Origin: Metallyticus violacea
Lineage: Eukaryota > Arthropoda > Insecta > Mantodea > Metallyticidae
DNA: 64,000 nucleotides
Reading direction: 5' to 3'
Assembly: GCA_030762175.1 (NCBI GenBank)
Contig: CM060841.1
Span: forward strand, 11,003,501-11,067,500
This document shows, in pieces, positions 25,266-37,724 of this stretch. The notes beneath the pieces are model-generated. The model was not told the origin of the DNA. It did not search any database and saw nothing but the letters and a program-made list of their open reading frames with translations. Both the position numbers and the translations under genes were made by a program. How positions within the stretch are numbered: the stretch's first letter is position 1; each line of letters starts with the position of its first letter.

Positions 25266-26782
25266 TATCATAATTATAAACAAAATTAATTGTTTATTGC
25301 ATCTTCTAACTTGCATGCAAATAAAATAAGATATTTTAACATCTAAATAAAACCAATTTCATACAATTTCTCAAACGAGTAAACATTAAAATCAAAGTAC
25401 ACAGTTTTCCTTTCCATTGTTCTCAGTACATGTGAACTTTTAAATTTCCCACTTGCTCACCCTGACTTTATGGAGTTACATTCCTTCCGTACCCCATTAC
25501 AATGAAGCCCAGGTTGAGTATGTAATTAGGATCTATATTCACTCCTAAATAGTGCAATTGTCTACATTTTTGTTTCCATTTATATTACCCATCTTCCATA
25601 ACCATCTTTGTCTCACCTTGCCTATTCCCAGTTCCTGAATACTTCCGGCTGATTTTAAATTTAAAATTCTTCTGCCTCTTTTTTAATTTGGTACATTTTC
25701 GTAATAGGAATTGTTCCCCCAAACTTTATTTGCTTACATTCTAATATACAATGCCAAGTATTGTCTGGTTCCTTACACATAGGACATATCCCTTTAACAT
25801 ATCCATTTTTATTCCACTTACATATTACTCCCGATCTAAAACATGCCAATCCTTCCCTTTTTCCAAACCATACCAATCCTCCGCTTCCTCTGTCGGTCCT
25901 GGTGATTTAGTGGTAACCATATTTGCCTCCTAAACCCAAGATCGCGGGTTCAAATCCGGTCAGAGTCAATGAATTTTTGGGGCGTAAAAATCCTAAGTAT
26001 GGTTTCCTTCGGAAGGGAAGTAAAGTCTTGGGTCCCATGTCGTACATTTACGGCACGATAAAGAACCTCAAGCCTGAAAGAGAGGCCTTTGAGCAAAATT
26101 TTTCGGCCGTTTCACGCCCTGAATAGAATGGGACGCTGTGACCTGAGATGTTAAAGACAGTCCGTAAATAAACCAAATCAAAAAACAAAAAAACTAAATC
26201 CCTTCCTGCCTTTTCAATATATCTTTCTCTTCCCCGCACATTTTTAGTGTGCTATATAATTTCAGAGATTTTTGGTGTGAAGATTTGGCCATATTTCCTG
26301 TTTTTTCAATACCCTCAATTCTTATTGTTATCTCTTTCCAAAATCCTTTTTCCATTCTTTCTCCCTCGCACCATATTGATCCTATGCCCGCTTCTAGTAG
26401 GATATTTTGAATTTTAGGTATCCAAATGTCTCTCCTTTAATTTTTTTCTTCTCCTCTAGTCCTCTCCCTATTCTATACCAGTATTTCATTACACTTTCTA
26501 TGACCTTACTTTTATAATCCAATCTTCCTAGCTCCATTAAAGCAATCTTGTTAGATGAAGATCTAGGTAAACTTAGGACAATTCTACAAAATATTATATT
26601 TATTACGTTTATCCCTTTCCATCCTTCATCTGGCCCCCAAATTTCTACTCCATACATTATTATGCTCTCCACTATTGAACCAAATATTCTCTGTAACCAT
26701 TTTACTTCCATATTTGGTATTTTATTTGCACAAGATCTGATTACACTTATGGCTATTTTTCATTCTGCTACTGTTTTTCTTT
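25266..26782 (-). mobile_element. Non-LTR retrotransposon (LINE) 3' end, copy 1, split by SINE-A
   Basis: The minus strand reads VKWLQRIFGSIVESIIMYGV then EIWG, an arrangement typical of the segment after the reverse transcriptase domain in insect LINE ORF2. It continues LSLPRSSSNKIALMELGRLD and VIESVMKYWYRIGRGLEEK. After a SINE-A insertion (about 25890-26195) the frame resumes WYGLEKGRIGMF-like and ends with a cysteine motif, CPMCKEPDNTWHCILEC (C-x2-C-x8-H-x4-C pattern), common at the C-terminus of LINE ORF2. The 3' UTR to ~25266 matches a second copy at 42756-43740. The RT and endonuclease domains are absent (5' truncation), and stops occur. The clade is undetermined. Confidence 0.8.
25890..26195 (+). 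mobile_element. SINE-A inside the LINE copy
   Basis: Starts GTCGGTCCTGGTGATTTAGT with box B GGTTCAAATCC and carries the full body to GTCCGTAAATAAACC plus an A-rich tail. The LINE reading frame is interrupted exactly here, and the other LINE copy has no SINE-A at this point. The flanks AATCCTCCGCTTCCT and AAATCCCTTCCT are an imperfect duplication. Confidence 0.88.
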
Positions 26783-26880
26783 AACTCCCTAACTTATAAA
26801 AATTCCTAACCAGGCATTGGGAATCGAACCCAGATCTCCCGGGCAGCAGTCAGCAACTCTAACCACTAGACGGACATTGA
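26783..26880 (-). mobile_element. SINE-D tRNA-like head fragment
   Basis: On the minus strand: GTCCGTCTAGTGGTTAGAG (box A region), GGGAGATCTGGGTTCGATTC (box B GGTTCGATTCC), then ATTTTTATAAGTTAGGGAG. It folds like a tRNA head and matches the head of the SINE at 43319-43652, but stops at AGGGAG, where the LINE begins. The flanking stretch to 27427 shows no gene. Confidence 0.75.
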
Positions 26881-27427
26881 GAAAAATATTTTTAATAAAT
26901 GTTTAAATAGCTGAAAGCGATAATTTTCACAGAAAACAATTCACGCTGTGCTTGTATTATGTTCTTGTTCTATTTTGCAATTTGATCGCGCTAAGCGCTA
27001 TGGTCTTCGGATAATCATAGGACGCCGCTAGTACTGAAAGTAATAGTTGTTTATCCCTTAGAAGATGACGTCTTGAAGAAGGCTGTAACATACAAGAAAT
27101 ATGACTTACCTCATGGTTTGGACACTATCAGTTGTTGCTTGATTTAAACGAAATTCCAGTTGTAAAATGCAACGTAACTATTCATTACATCCTGAGCAAA
27201 AGAGATATCATGAAATTGAAAGGATTCGTTGAATTTTTGTTAATAAACGGAATAATTAGAATATGTGGTTATCCCGAACTTAGAAAAGTATATCTGTCAG
27301 CGCCATAACTCTACAGTTTTCATTTCTATAATAAATTTAATTTAGATTTACGTATTGTGGGGAAAGTTTAAAACTAATATTGATTAAGTTTATGTTTTAT
27401 ACCTCCCTTCAGTCACCCCTCTCTTTG
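26881..27427. other. No gene recognised
   Basis: Unremarkable AT-rich sequence between SINE-D and SINE-C. Confidence 0.4.
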
Positions 27428-27439
27428 AAATTTCAAAGG

Positions 27440-27686
27440 AATAGCGTTTATTAATGCCCATTTAAACTACTGAGGCGCCACAGACGCTAGACACTGGTGA
27501 TAAATGAGATTTAACGATAAGGAAGCGTTCTAGGTCTAAGTTTAAGGTACCTCCCTGGCATTTGCCATTTATGAGGACTGAGGAAAACGTGGAAAAAACC
27601 TCAGTCAGGGAGGACGGTCCTTGTGGGATTCGAACCAGAGATCACCAGCTCCTGAGTCCGCACCTTCACGACCTCAGCCACCCGGT
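27440..27686 (-). mobile_element. SINE-C, reverse copy
   Basis: On the minus strand the head reads GGTGGCTGAGGTCGTGAAGG with box B GGTTCGAATCC (seen here as GGATTCGAACC in complement), then the SINE-C body with CCTCCCTGACTGAGGTTTTT and CATAAATGGCAAATGCCAGG. The flanks AAATTTCAAAGG (27428-27439) and AAATTTCAAATGG (27687-27699) form a good target duplication. The centre carries extra bases relative to other copies. Confidence 0.88.
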
Positions 27687-28029
27687 AAATTTCAAATGGC
27701 GCCCCATATTTTTGATACTTAAATTTTAAAGAGGAATCAATTGTTATTACTTGTTTTGTTTCCTATCGTATTTTGGTAATAAATTGTTTTAGAATGTAAG
27801 CGAATTATTTAGGAATTCCGAAATAGGCTGTATTGTTATCTAGCCAACCCACATTTTGAATATTTAGTTTTCAGAAATTGTAATATTATCCAAAATATAA
27901 CATTTTTATTTTCATCTTATAATCTTCCGACTTATTTTGTAAACAATAACAATCCAGTCTGCAAGGCAACTATAGAAAACAAAGGCTGTAACGACAATTG
28001 AATCCTCTTTAAAATGTAAGTACCATATG

Positions 28030-28400
28030 CAGTGGTGGCTCGTGGTGTCTGCAGAAGGGTGAACCAGGGGCATAAATGCGTTAGGGAAGGTTACACTCCT
28101 CCCCGATATTCTCTCATAACTGCAGCGCCATTATACGTTTGTGCAAACTTCTAGATTATATGGAATTCTTCTAATTCAGCTGTTAAAGTATGCCTCCAGT
28201 CAAAAACATGAGTTTTATGAACCGGTTTACTCCCACTGATATATCGTAATATCACAATTGTGTCATGCATATAATATCTGTCGTTTCGTCGGCCTGTACA
28301 GAAGCGAAATTTGCTCTTTCTATGTCTTTTCTAATCTCGTTGCTATAGACAAGATACGTTTCTTACTTCACACACTGGCAGCCAATTTTTTTTCAAACCA
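28030..28400 (-). pseudogene. hAT transposase relic (ZMYM/DUF4371-like)
   Basis: The minus strand reads NEIRKDIERANFASVQADET followed by TDI, the conserved segment of hAT-type, ZMYM-like transposases containing DETTD. Later pieces are SGSKPVHKTHVF and TYNGAAVMREYRGG (usually SYDGAAVMSG). The sequence then runs into CACGAGCCACCACTG, ending at 28030, a plausible hAT terminus (CAGTGGTGGCTCGTGG on the plus strand). Most of the gene is deleted and frames shift. The other end and the 8-bp duplication were not found. Confidence 0.65.
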
Positions 28401-30085
28401 TGAAAAAAATAAATAAATAACCTTAATTTGGTGCCGTCCTGGTGAGTAAGCTTCTATAGCTTTCGGTTACTGAGGTCCAAATCGTTTCATTTCCAACTTA
28501 ACAGTTAAACTTAGTCGCAAAAAGTGTCTCCAATAAAACGTCACTTTAATATTGTCATGAAACAGATACGCTGTTTTGTAACAAATTAACACAGTGAAAG
28601 TCAATTTTTCAGTTTTCCACCGACATACAGGAGGAAGACACCCAATTTCAAATAAAATGCGAAAACAACTCCTAGTCAGTTATGCGTGGGTCAGTAACCT
28701 CTCAACATCTGGTTCCTAGTAAAGAGAGAATACCGAGCGCTGGCCATGGACCGTCTTCCTGCTGACACAAGAGAGCGCAGAAATAAGCAGGGGAAAGTCT
28801 AAACCATATTGGAGGAGGACTAATATATTTCATTCTAAATCTTTGCTAGCTTATTGAAGGTATAAGTTTAAAGCATTACAAATTTCAGGCTGGCCCATGA
28901 GAGGTTCCCTCGCTAACGGAGGGCCCGTATGCTACCGCTATACAGTAGAGAGATTATCAGTTATGCTGTTTTCATGTTGTTTTTGCTTTTAATTGTTGAT
29001 CAGGAGAAGAGAAAATGGTAAATAATCATTGTGGCGGGGGGAGGGCATCTGGAATGAGTTGATGGGACGCCCCTGATCATAAGCCTACCGTTTGAAATGG
29101 AAAAGTGGGAGTGGCTGTGAATGAGGTAGTGAAACCTAATATACAATCAACGTTGGTTTTTAAACTTCTCTTTTAACGTCTAAGTTTACCTTTTTTTAAA
29201 AATAAAATTTGTTTTAAATGGATAGTTGTTCATACTGATAAGTTTTAAAATGAAAGCACTGTATTTAAGTATATTGGAATCTTAAAGTTTAAGGCACAAA
29301 AAAACTGATAAATCCTTTCCCTTTAATATCAACAGCCTAAATTAGTAAGTACATTTTTATACTATCTGATGTTATGTCAGGTGTATTTCTTAATTTATAA
29401 TCCAATGTAATATAACAGATTTTGAAAGGAAAAAACTAGGAAAACTTCTACTATTATCTGCCTGTCCCCCCCCCCTCTACAGTCCTACGTTTCCATCGTG
29501 ACCACTGTGCTTTCCAATAACAAGTCATTGTCTTCTCCTCCATGCTATTTCCTCTGAAATTACAAAATGTAACGGAGTATCTCTCGATTGTTTTGCACTA
29601 CTCTTTTGTTCTTGTAGGCAATGAAACGTTTGCAGCTTTTTGTTGCGATCATTGTGCCTGTATTGATATAAAAATAGTCATCTTCTAAATCAGGCACTAG
29701 ATTAAGGCTTAAAAAGCTAAAAATCCCAAACCTTTCCTTTACTACAAAACCTGTAGACCAGGTTGAGAGCCCAAAAATGTGGGGTAACCAGCAATATGAC
29801 TTTTTTTGCTTAATTTTTATCCATATTAAAAATATTTTTGTAAACAAGGTCGTTATTTTTTTAAAAATGTCATATTATTGTTTTATTTATTTATTATTTT
29901 GTTACGTTTTGTTTGCATCCGGACGACGTACACGTGCTTTTTAAAAGTTTTCAATGAGTCCAGGATTAACTTTTAGTTAACGTGATGTCATGGTGACGAC
30001 ATCAACACCTTGGAGAGGTCATATTGAGCATAATTTGAGTAGGGATTTTTATATTTTTTAAAACTTAGTTTTTAATAAAAATAAA
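28401..30085. other. No gene recognised
   Basis: Mixed-composition sequence. The part to ~29060 may be the remaining hAT 5' region. A 95-codon minus frame at 29560-29847 has no recognised family. Confidence 0.35.
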
Positions 30086-30090
30086 TTATA

Positions 30091-30260
30091 TACTGGGTCT
30101 TTCATTGTTTTGTCGCCCATTTCCCGGCAGATGGCGGATCGGCGGTCGGAGCAGTAACTCCCACGAGGCGGGTGTTATATCCAGCAGCAGATTCAAGTTC
30201 TCGCAATTATAATTTAATAAAATTTTCTTATTGGCACGTTTCGTCCCGAACATCCTGTAT
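30091..30260. mobile_element. Possible short MITE-like segment
   Basis: A GC-richer 170-bp block starting TACTGGGTCTTTC and ending CGTCCCGAACATCCTGTA. The reverse complement of the right end (TACAGGATGTTCGGGACG) is loosely similar to the left end and to known TACAGGGTG-type transposon termini. The match is weak. Confidence 0.25.
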
Positions 30261-30262
30261 TA

Positions 30263-30824
30263 AACTAGCCACTACTCTCGATACTCTCGAGCGACACCGC
30301 TTATTATGGGCTCGATACATTTTTTGATACCTTACAAATACACAAGTTTTAATGGTTATGTTCTCAAATCACATATTTATAGTGGTGTCTCTTTGCAAGC
30401 TTCTACGCAGTCGATAACGGGCGAGGAGTGGGTTTTTAACTTGGTTTCGTCATAAAGTGTTTTTCTTTTACATTTTGCTTATAGATTTGAAATGTTTGGC
30501 GTGGTATATCTGAGCTCCAATGTCTTTAAAATTGCAGTCAACTGCAATAAAACGTTCTTACGTGGATATGTGGCGATATAGAAGAACTCAGCTCCGCCTG
30601 TAATAAAATTCACATGGTGCTAATAATAATAATAATAATAATAATAACAATAACAATAATACGGATTTTAGTAAAAATAGTTATGTGACCACAAGTAACT
30701 AACTAAATACTGCCGTAGTTAAACATAAAGGTTATCTTTACACTATTGGTGAGTATGTTAGGAGCCATGTGTAACATTCAAGTGACGGAGGCAGTGAAAC
30801 AAACTGGTGAAATCTTTAGGTTGC
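30263..30824. other. No gene; (AAT)n tract
   Basis: Contains an interrupted AAT/AAC microsatellite near 30621-30660. Nothing else recognised. Confidence 0.45.
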
Positions 30825-30836
30825 TAGTTTTGTGAG

Positions 30837-31126
30837 TCGGTACTGGTGGTGTAGTGGTTACCATACTTGCCTCCTACAGCCAAAACGCGGGTTCGAACCC
30901 GGCCAGGATCGATGGATTTTTTCGGGCATTAAAATCCTAAGTATGGCTTCCTTCGAAAGGGAAGTAAAGCCGTGGGTACCGTGTCGTACATTTACGGCAC
31001 GAAAAGAACCTCAAGCCTGAAAGAAGAGGCCTCTGAGCGAAATTTGTCCGCCGTTTCACGCCCTGAGTTGAATGGAACGCTGATGACCTGAGATGTTAAA
31101 GAGCGTCCGTAAATAAATCAATCAGT
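30837..31126 (+). mobile_element. SINE-A with perfect target duplication
   Basis: Head GGTACTGGTGGTGTAGTGG, box B GGTTCGAACCC, full body and tail GAGCGTCCGTAAATAAATC. It is flanked on both sides by TAGTTTTGTGAG (30825-30836 and 31127-31138), a perfect 12-bp duplication. It is among the least decayed SINE-A copies. Confidence 0.93.
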
Positions 31127-31138
31127 TAGTTTTGTGAG

Positions 31139-33089
31139 ATTTTCCAAAATTTATTTTTACATATTACATATTTTACTTATTTTTATATATTTGTAAATAT
31201 GCATTTTTTGGTCCTCTCGTATTTTTTAATAATATGGACGATATTTTGAATTATTTCATTCTGTGCTTTGTTGAAAGATGACGATACTTAAATGAAATAA
31301 TATATTTTAATTCAGCCTTCATTTATTTATGCTTAACACTATACATACTCTGGAAACTCATCAACATCAGGTTACAACTTCCAAATGTTATATATCCGCA
31401 TTAATGCCACAGCAATATTGTTACTGAATCTCTCACAAAAGCAATGTGAAATGAGTCCATCGCACTCCCTACAGGCCAGATTTGCCCTGTGTAATTTTTT
31501 TCCTTTTCTTCGTGAGAGGCATTTTCCTTTATAAGAAGCTGTTTTGAAGGCTGCGGCGATTCTGAAGTACCTATCACAATGCCTTTGAAGACTGAAAGGA
31601 ACATTGGGATAGGCGCTTGCATCTAACGGGAATTACCTTAAGAAAGCTCATCAAAATTATAAGAATGAATAAAAGTATGTTGTCAAAAAATAAAAGTACG
31701 GTTCTTAATTGAAAAGCCCTAGTATAATACGCCCATTTGAAGAAGTTACAGCACACAGCCGACACAATTGATGCTCTTTCCCTACTTGGGCCAGTAGGGA
31801 AAGACCAAATAACGGCCAGTGAACCTGTCAAGGAAAGAGGAAAAGAAAAAAATGTCATATTGGCATATTGGAGTATAAGGAAAATATTGCACATTATGAT
31901 AAAGGTGTAACATCACATAATATCGCTCCGTACGTAAGGAAATGCAGGTCTTCTTGTTTTATGCATTGGTACTCTTGAAATAACAAAGTGTATAATTGTC
32001 ATTTTATTTCATAAAAAATCTAAGACGGTATCCAGTATGGATTACTGTGTATTGATAAAAGTTTAAACCTACTAATCTCTAATAAAAGCCCCACAGTTGA
32101 CACCCTGAGTATGAAATTTTTTATAGTAATATTTTCACAAACACTTATCTTTATCTGTGTAACTCTTAATAGTCAAATGCTGACAGAAATAAATACTCAA
32201 ATGCACGTAAATACTACATAGAAACTATCATTAATAAATATAAAAACTAAATCCCTCCTTTTTCATAATTTTGACAATTAATTTTAGATTTTATAACATC
32301 TTTGCTGTGTATAATATACAACATGTTCATTAAATCCTTGTATACGTATCTTTCTTTTAATTGCAAATTAGTGACTCTGAAATAAACTCTTATTTAACGT
32401 AGAGTTGTTTATTTTTATAGAGCTATTGACTTTAAATTAGGTATCTGTAATCAAAATTGCCTGTTTACTGTATCTAAGAAGTTGTAATGCAAATTGTAAA
32501 GCTGGTGTTAGTAGCCTCTTTTCATAATTTCATGTAATTAAGTGACGTCACTAATTTCTCTCCTCGTTTAAATGAATGAAAGTCGTATTGTGTAATTAAA
32601 CAGTAAAATTCTTTAAAAGGGTTACATTTTTTTACTTTCTTAATGAATGTTTCTCCAAATTTTTTGATAAAATTATTGTAACCAATATAATCCCATAGGT
32701 CAGATATTCGTCACACGCTCAACGATAGAAATGTTTCAGGATTAATTTCAGGCATGGTATCTCGTCGAAATCAAAAGAGAAGGTGCGTTTGGTCTCAAAA
32801 TGCAATAGAAAAAACAGTGGAAGTTGTTTCATTAAAAAGATGTCTACCTATATAGCATGTTTTAAAATGAACTTTGCTCTCGAATAAATTAATTGAGCAA
32901 TAAACAGCAAGCTTTCTGTTCACCTTAAATGAAAGTAAGGAAGATGTGCTCCAAACACAACACCAACTGAGAGGATATAAAATGTCAACAAATAAGACCG
33001 TAAAGTAGAAGAAATAATCCTGGTGTTGAATTATTGACATGCACAGATGTAAACATTTGTGCTATCTAAATCCATAAAGCCTGTTTTTA
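31139..33089. other. No gene recognised
   Basis: Long AT-rich stretch. Frames of 73 codons (31401-31622) and 106 codons (31574-31894) on the minus strand show no family resemblance and overlap one another in different frames. Confidence 0.4.
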
Positions 33090-33136
33090 ACTCACTCTGA
33101 GTCTTCGGCCGTAGTCTCCTTCCAGAATGTTTCATC

Positions 33137-33179
33137 CAGTGGTGTGGTCTCCAAGAAGATTATGGCGACCACACCACTG
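33137..33179. repeat. Perfect 13-bp inverted repeat within a GC-richer patch
   Basis: CAGTGGTGTGGTC (33137-33149) and GACCACACCACTG (33167-33179) are separated by 17 bp. They sit in a compositionally distinct 33090-33310 patch. On the minus strand the stem is followed by GATGAAACATTCTGGAAG. Such TTCAG-stem-TGAAAC arrangements are seen in the terminal regions of Penelope-like elements, which can hold hammerhead ribozymes, but the complete ribozyme core is not evident here. Confidence 0.6.
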
Positions 33180-33310
33180 AAGATATCCACCACAGTCGTG
33201 GACGAAACTGTTGGGAAGATGAAGGATAAACTTCCATTGGACCACTGCCTTGCAGCCCGGAAGACTGAGTTCACATAATTGACGCCGGCCATGAAAGCCT
33301 ATGTTAGTTG

Positions 33311-34668
33311 AAATGTTGTGCATTTAAATTATTGTATTACATTATTGTAAAATGTTTCATGTATCTACTTTCAGCTTTGTTTCTAATTATTGTTCATCCT
33401 GTTAATAATGAAAACAGATCACGTTGCTTATACATTATAATCAATACGGCCTATGCATTTTCTTAAGTCAGGGGTACTTAAAATTTTGTTTTGTAAAACG
33501 TTGCTCTTTTACCCTGCTCTCTTTTTATTTTGACAAAGCACTCTTTAGTTTTGTCTCAATAAAGATGCACAAACGTAAGTGTTCACATATTAATTAAAGC
33601 CTATAGAACATCTTTCTGCTATACGTAAAGTACTTTGAAGAATTGTCTAACATAGAAAGTTAGCACTAGTCACATATTTAAAAAGAAGCTTTGATTAAAA
33701 ATAAAATATAACGATTAAAAAGCAAGTTCTAATAATTATATTTACACTATAAAGTAGTCATAAATACATAAGCTTTCAAATAAATATGACATAAAATTTT
33801 TAAAAAAGCCACTTTTTTAAAAAAAATGACTTACATTAAAATATTTACTCTACAATATTGTTAACTAAATATCAGTATTCAAATCCTTAAAAAGTTTACA
33901 TTAAAAATGTTAAGAGTCAAAAAACTCTAATATACATTAAAATATAAGGTATTACACATATTTGAAAAAGCATCTGGCAGCATGCCGAAGGCCACTGTGA
34001 TAACTAGATATATGGATAACATCTAGAAAAGAAATACGTGACTTTACAGCCATTACGTAAAATTTAGCAATAACAATACTGGCTGTTATTGCCTTTCTGG
34101 CAATCGTCCAATAACGCGGCTTTTGTAGTAACAATATCTAACCACGCTGACATTTATGACATTGTAATTCAACATAGCATTATAGATGCACTTACTTTCT
34201 TGCCTTGAAGTTTCTGAACGCTTCCGCGTTCATTGTAAAGCAGCACCAACGCAATAATAGTTTTGATTCCTTAGGCAGACATATTCATATTCTGATGGCT
34301 AAAATATGCACTGTATAAACAGCAATATATCATGTACTTTAACTCCGTTCATGCTCGAAGAATTCTATGCACTCTGAAGCGTAAATGCCGCTTGCATAAA
34401 TTTTCTCTTAAATAAAATATCCTATGAGGCAAAACCATATTTTTCAGAAGAGTATGAAAAGAACCTTGTGGTGAACACAGATATCACATTAAATAGCGTT
34501 CAATATAAGCAACTCACAGGAGTTATAAAAAAAAAAGTCGCTGGTAAATGGAAACCAAAAAAGAACCACGCAATCTTATGATCAAAGCAGGTCCAAAACT
34601 TTATACCTTAGTGTGGCTCCTGAGACAATTTCTTAACGCGTTTTCTTCCCCAATAACGATGCAATCAA
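33311..34668. other. No gene recognised
   Basis: Very AT-rich. No coding frame, SINE or transposon recognised. Confidence 0.45.
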
Positions 34669-35929
34669 CGAGGGTAGGTCCATAAGTTTCCGGCCTAACC
34701 GATAAGATAAAACTAACCTTCACAAAATCCTTAAATGCTGTCATAGCTTATCTGTAAGTAAATAATTTCAACTGTAAGTCCCGCTCCGCTATGTACAATT
34801 GTTCAGATATAGCTGCATAAAGAAGGCTATGTGTAGAAGATTGTGACATATTCATAATAGAGTATCGAACTGTTATTAAGTTCTTCACAAAAGAAGGACT
34901 TACTCCAAATGAAATTAAACAGCGATTGGGCGGTATATATAGGGAATCACCCCCCTCATATTCTACCGTAAAACATTGGGCCAAACTTTATCGAAAGGGT
35001 CGAGAAAGCATTGAAGATGAAGAGCGTGCAGGTCGGCCCTTGGAGATACTCACTCTTGAAAACCGCTCTAGTGGATGGAGAAATTATGGAAGGCTGGCGG
35101 CTCAAAATTACAGAAATAGCAGTACGGTTGGGCCTTTCTGAAACAAGTCTTTCGAATTATTCATGAATATTTAAACATGAATAAGATTAGTGCAAGATGC
35201 CTAGATTTCTTTCCTCAGTCCAAAAGCAGCAAAGAGTCATCTGTGTCTGGTATTTTTGGAGCTCTGCCATGGCAACGAGAGAGAAGTTCTGCAAACTATT
35301 GGTACAGGAGATGAAACTATCGTCCTCTACTATGATCCCTTGTCCAAAATCAATGGAGTGGCGTAAGCCTAGCGAAGCACCGCCTCTAAAGTCCAAGGCC
35401 ACTGAGTCAACCAAGAATATCATGGCCACAATCTTTTGTGAAGGAATACTCTTCATTGACTTCAAGGAGAGGAACGCCACAGTAAATGGGGAGTATTGTG
35501 CTGGCCTACTGCACAGACTACTTGCTTCCATCAAAGAGAAAAGCTAAGTGGTGGTGTGCGCCTTCTTCACGACAACGCGCCTGTGTACACAGCTATTGTT
35601 GCAAAGGAAGCTGTGAAGAAATGTGGCTCCAAGGAGATCGGCCATCCTCCCTACAGCCCAGATCTAGCTCCCAGTGTCTATTTCCTCTTCTCAAAACTCA
35701 AGAAGGACCTTCGAGGAAGGAAATTTAAGTGTGACGAAGAAGTGATGGAGGCTGTTTATGCCCATTTTGCAGACAAAACTTCTGTGTTTGGGGGGGGGGG
35801 GTTGAAATGTTAATTCAAAGATATGAGAAGTGTATTGCAATAAAGGTAACTATATTGAAAAGTGAAATATAGTTTTTGTCTTTATCATTCCTAGAAAATG
35901 GTTACCGAAAACTTATGGACCTACCCTCG
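34669..35929 (+). mobile_element. mariner element, copy B
   Basis: The ends CGAGGGTAGGTCCATAAGTT (left) and ACTTATGGACCTACCCTCG (right) are the best preserved terminal repeats of the family. TA follows the right end (35930-35931), while the left flank has AA. About 1.26 kb long, same family as copies A, C and D. Confidence 0.9.
34857..35850 (+). pseudogene. mariner transposase pseudogene, copy B
   Basis: The start codon is ATA in place of ATG (IEYRTVIKFFTKEGLTPNEI). The helix-turn-helix segment GRESIEDEERAGRPLEILT is readable. A later frame holds TIFCEGILFIDFKERNATVN and then LLHDNAPVYTA. In SPDLAPSVYFLF the third catalytic Asp (usually APSD) has become Val. A run of ten G at 35791-35800 shifts the C-terminus. 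It contains several frameshifts and cannot be active. Confidence 0.88.
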
Positions 35930-37552
35930 TACTTCGTTGATATTGTCATACACTGCTTACTTACATCCTCAACGACATAAGATTATGACAACCTGCAAAT
36001 TGACTAGAGCAACTGTTGAAAATATGAAAGTTGCTAACCATGAAAAAACTTCTGAAGAGAGATGTCAACAAGAAAATACAATAAACTGGAGCAACGCCAT
36101 CAGTGAACGCAAATTGTACCCATTTGGGGTTACAATGCTGACTGCAGCTGTCTTATATCAGCTTGTGATTCTCCAAAATGGCATTTCCCACAAGGCTACT
36201 ACAACGAGCTAAAGCTTAGATCGATTTGGCACATTTCGCAGTTGTTTTGGTATTCTTGGGACTTACTTTTACATTCCTTACATCCCGTTTCCATATCTTT
36301 TCCATCTCTTCGGTGTATCTCAGTGCCATGCCAAGTAGATGCAGATAGAACATGCTGTTCCCGCTATGGGAAAAGTCGTTATAGTCTTGTAAGTTCAACG
36401 CTGTAGAATTTGCGGCTTTGAGTTTAAAAGGAAAGAGTAGGGGCTTTATACATTGTCATTGTGAGAAGGGAAAGGAGTAATATATAGTTCATTAATTTGG
36501 TACTACTGAACGAATAAACTTATAATATAAAATAACTCAAAATGGATAAAATAATTAGTATAAAAGAAAGTTTACTAAATACCAATATGATAGGCCAAGT
36601 ACTGGTTAAGCGGAAAAGTAAATGAAAATGGACAGTAAACAACAGTAAATTGTCAGCATGAGCCAAATACCGTTGCTCAAACAGTGAATTTTTATTTAGT
36701 AACTCTGTATAACTTATTTTCTTTCTTAATTTTCTGTCATTTGGGAGGAGAAAATATAGAACACGTTTGAAATAGAAATACTATGCGATAGATTGGGAAA
36801 AAGTGGAAAACAGAAAAGATATTTGGGGGAAATTCTACAGAGTATTTCAAGGGAGGCCATCAGCTGAAAATATACGAGGAAATAAATCATACAGAACTAA
36901 GAAAATGAGAAGACCCAGTAACATGTGTCTGTATAAAGATGAGTAAAACAAAGAGGAGCACTTGGCTCAGCTGTGAGGGCTAAACCGAAGACATGCGGAA
37001 TCAAAGCTTGTGTTGTCAATTTGTATGTTCATGGCCTAAGATACACTTTTGGAATTTCGTGTCTGGAGGGAACCTATGCCGTGATGCATCAAAATGACCT
37101 GACTGAAATCTTTCAAATATTATGAGAAAAAATGTATGCAGAGAAGTTTGCTTACTGGAGAACAAAATGACGGGCATTTCAGAAGCAGCCTTACAGTTGC
37201 TGGTCATTCAAGCCGCTGCTATTCACCAAGCGCGTATTTTCCTGTGGCAAGACAAGGCTGTTGTAAGATTTCTTCATGCATTAATAATTTATCAACAAAG
37301 CGGGATGTCCAAATTGGAATAATAAAGTTCCAAAGAATTGAAGTAAAGTTTCCCGCATTAGGATTCCAAATCATCCCATGAAATATGGCTAGTAAATAAA
37401 TTCTGTGAAAGAAAGACTAAAATACAAAAATCTAAACGGAAGTATGAGCAACTCTTTATGAGCAGGCTTCAAATGGCGCTGCCTTTTGATTTAAATGTTT
37501 CCCGAAAAGTCCCTAAATACCATTCGCAACAATGGTTTTCTGTAGTTCATTG
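35930..37552. other. No gene recognised
   Basis: Open frames of 104 codons (35898-36212, plus) and 60-81 codons (36216-36398 minus; 37122-37381 plus) have protein-like composition, but I cannot assign a family. They may be decayed transposon pieces. Confidence 0.35.
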
Positions 37553-37724
37553 TCGGGCATAACCTGCGTATGGCTTCCTTCAGAAAGTAAATAAAGCCAT
37601 GGGTCCTGTAGATTTACGGCATGTAAAAAAACCTTAAGCCTGAAAGAAGAGACCTCTGAGCAAAATTTATCGGCCGTTTCACGCACTGAATTGAATGGAA
37701 CGTTGATGACCTGAGATGTTCACA
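37553..37724 (+). mobile_element. SINE-A, 5'-truncated
   Basis: Starts within the body (TCGGGCATAACCTGCGTATG) without the tRNA-like head, and continues through GCCTGAAAGAAGAGACCTCT and CCGTTTCACGCACTGAATTG to the GACCTGAGATGTTCACA end. 5' truncation is typical of target-primed reverse transcription. Confidence 0.85.

Noticed and set aside
34748..35534. Minus-strand open frames across mariner copy B
   Set aside because: They are shadows of the plus-strand transposase; the minus frames do not recur as conserved peptides beyond what the element itself imposes.
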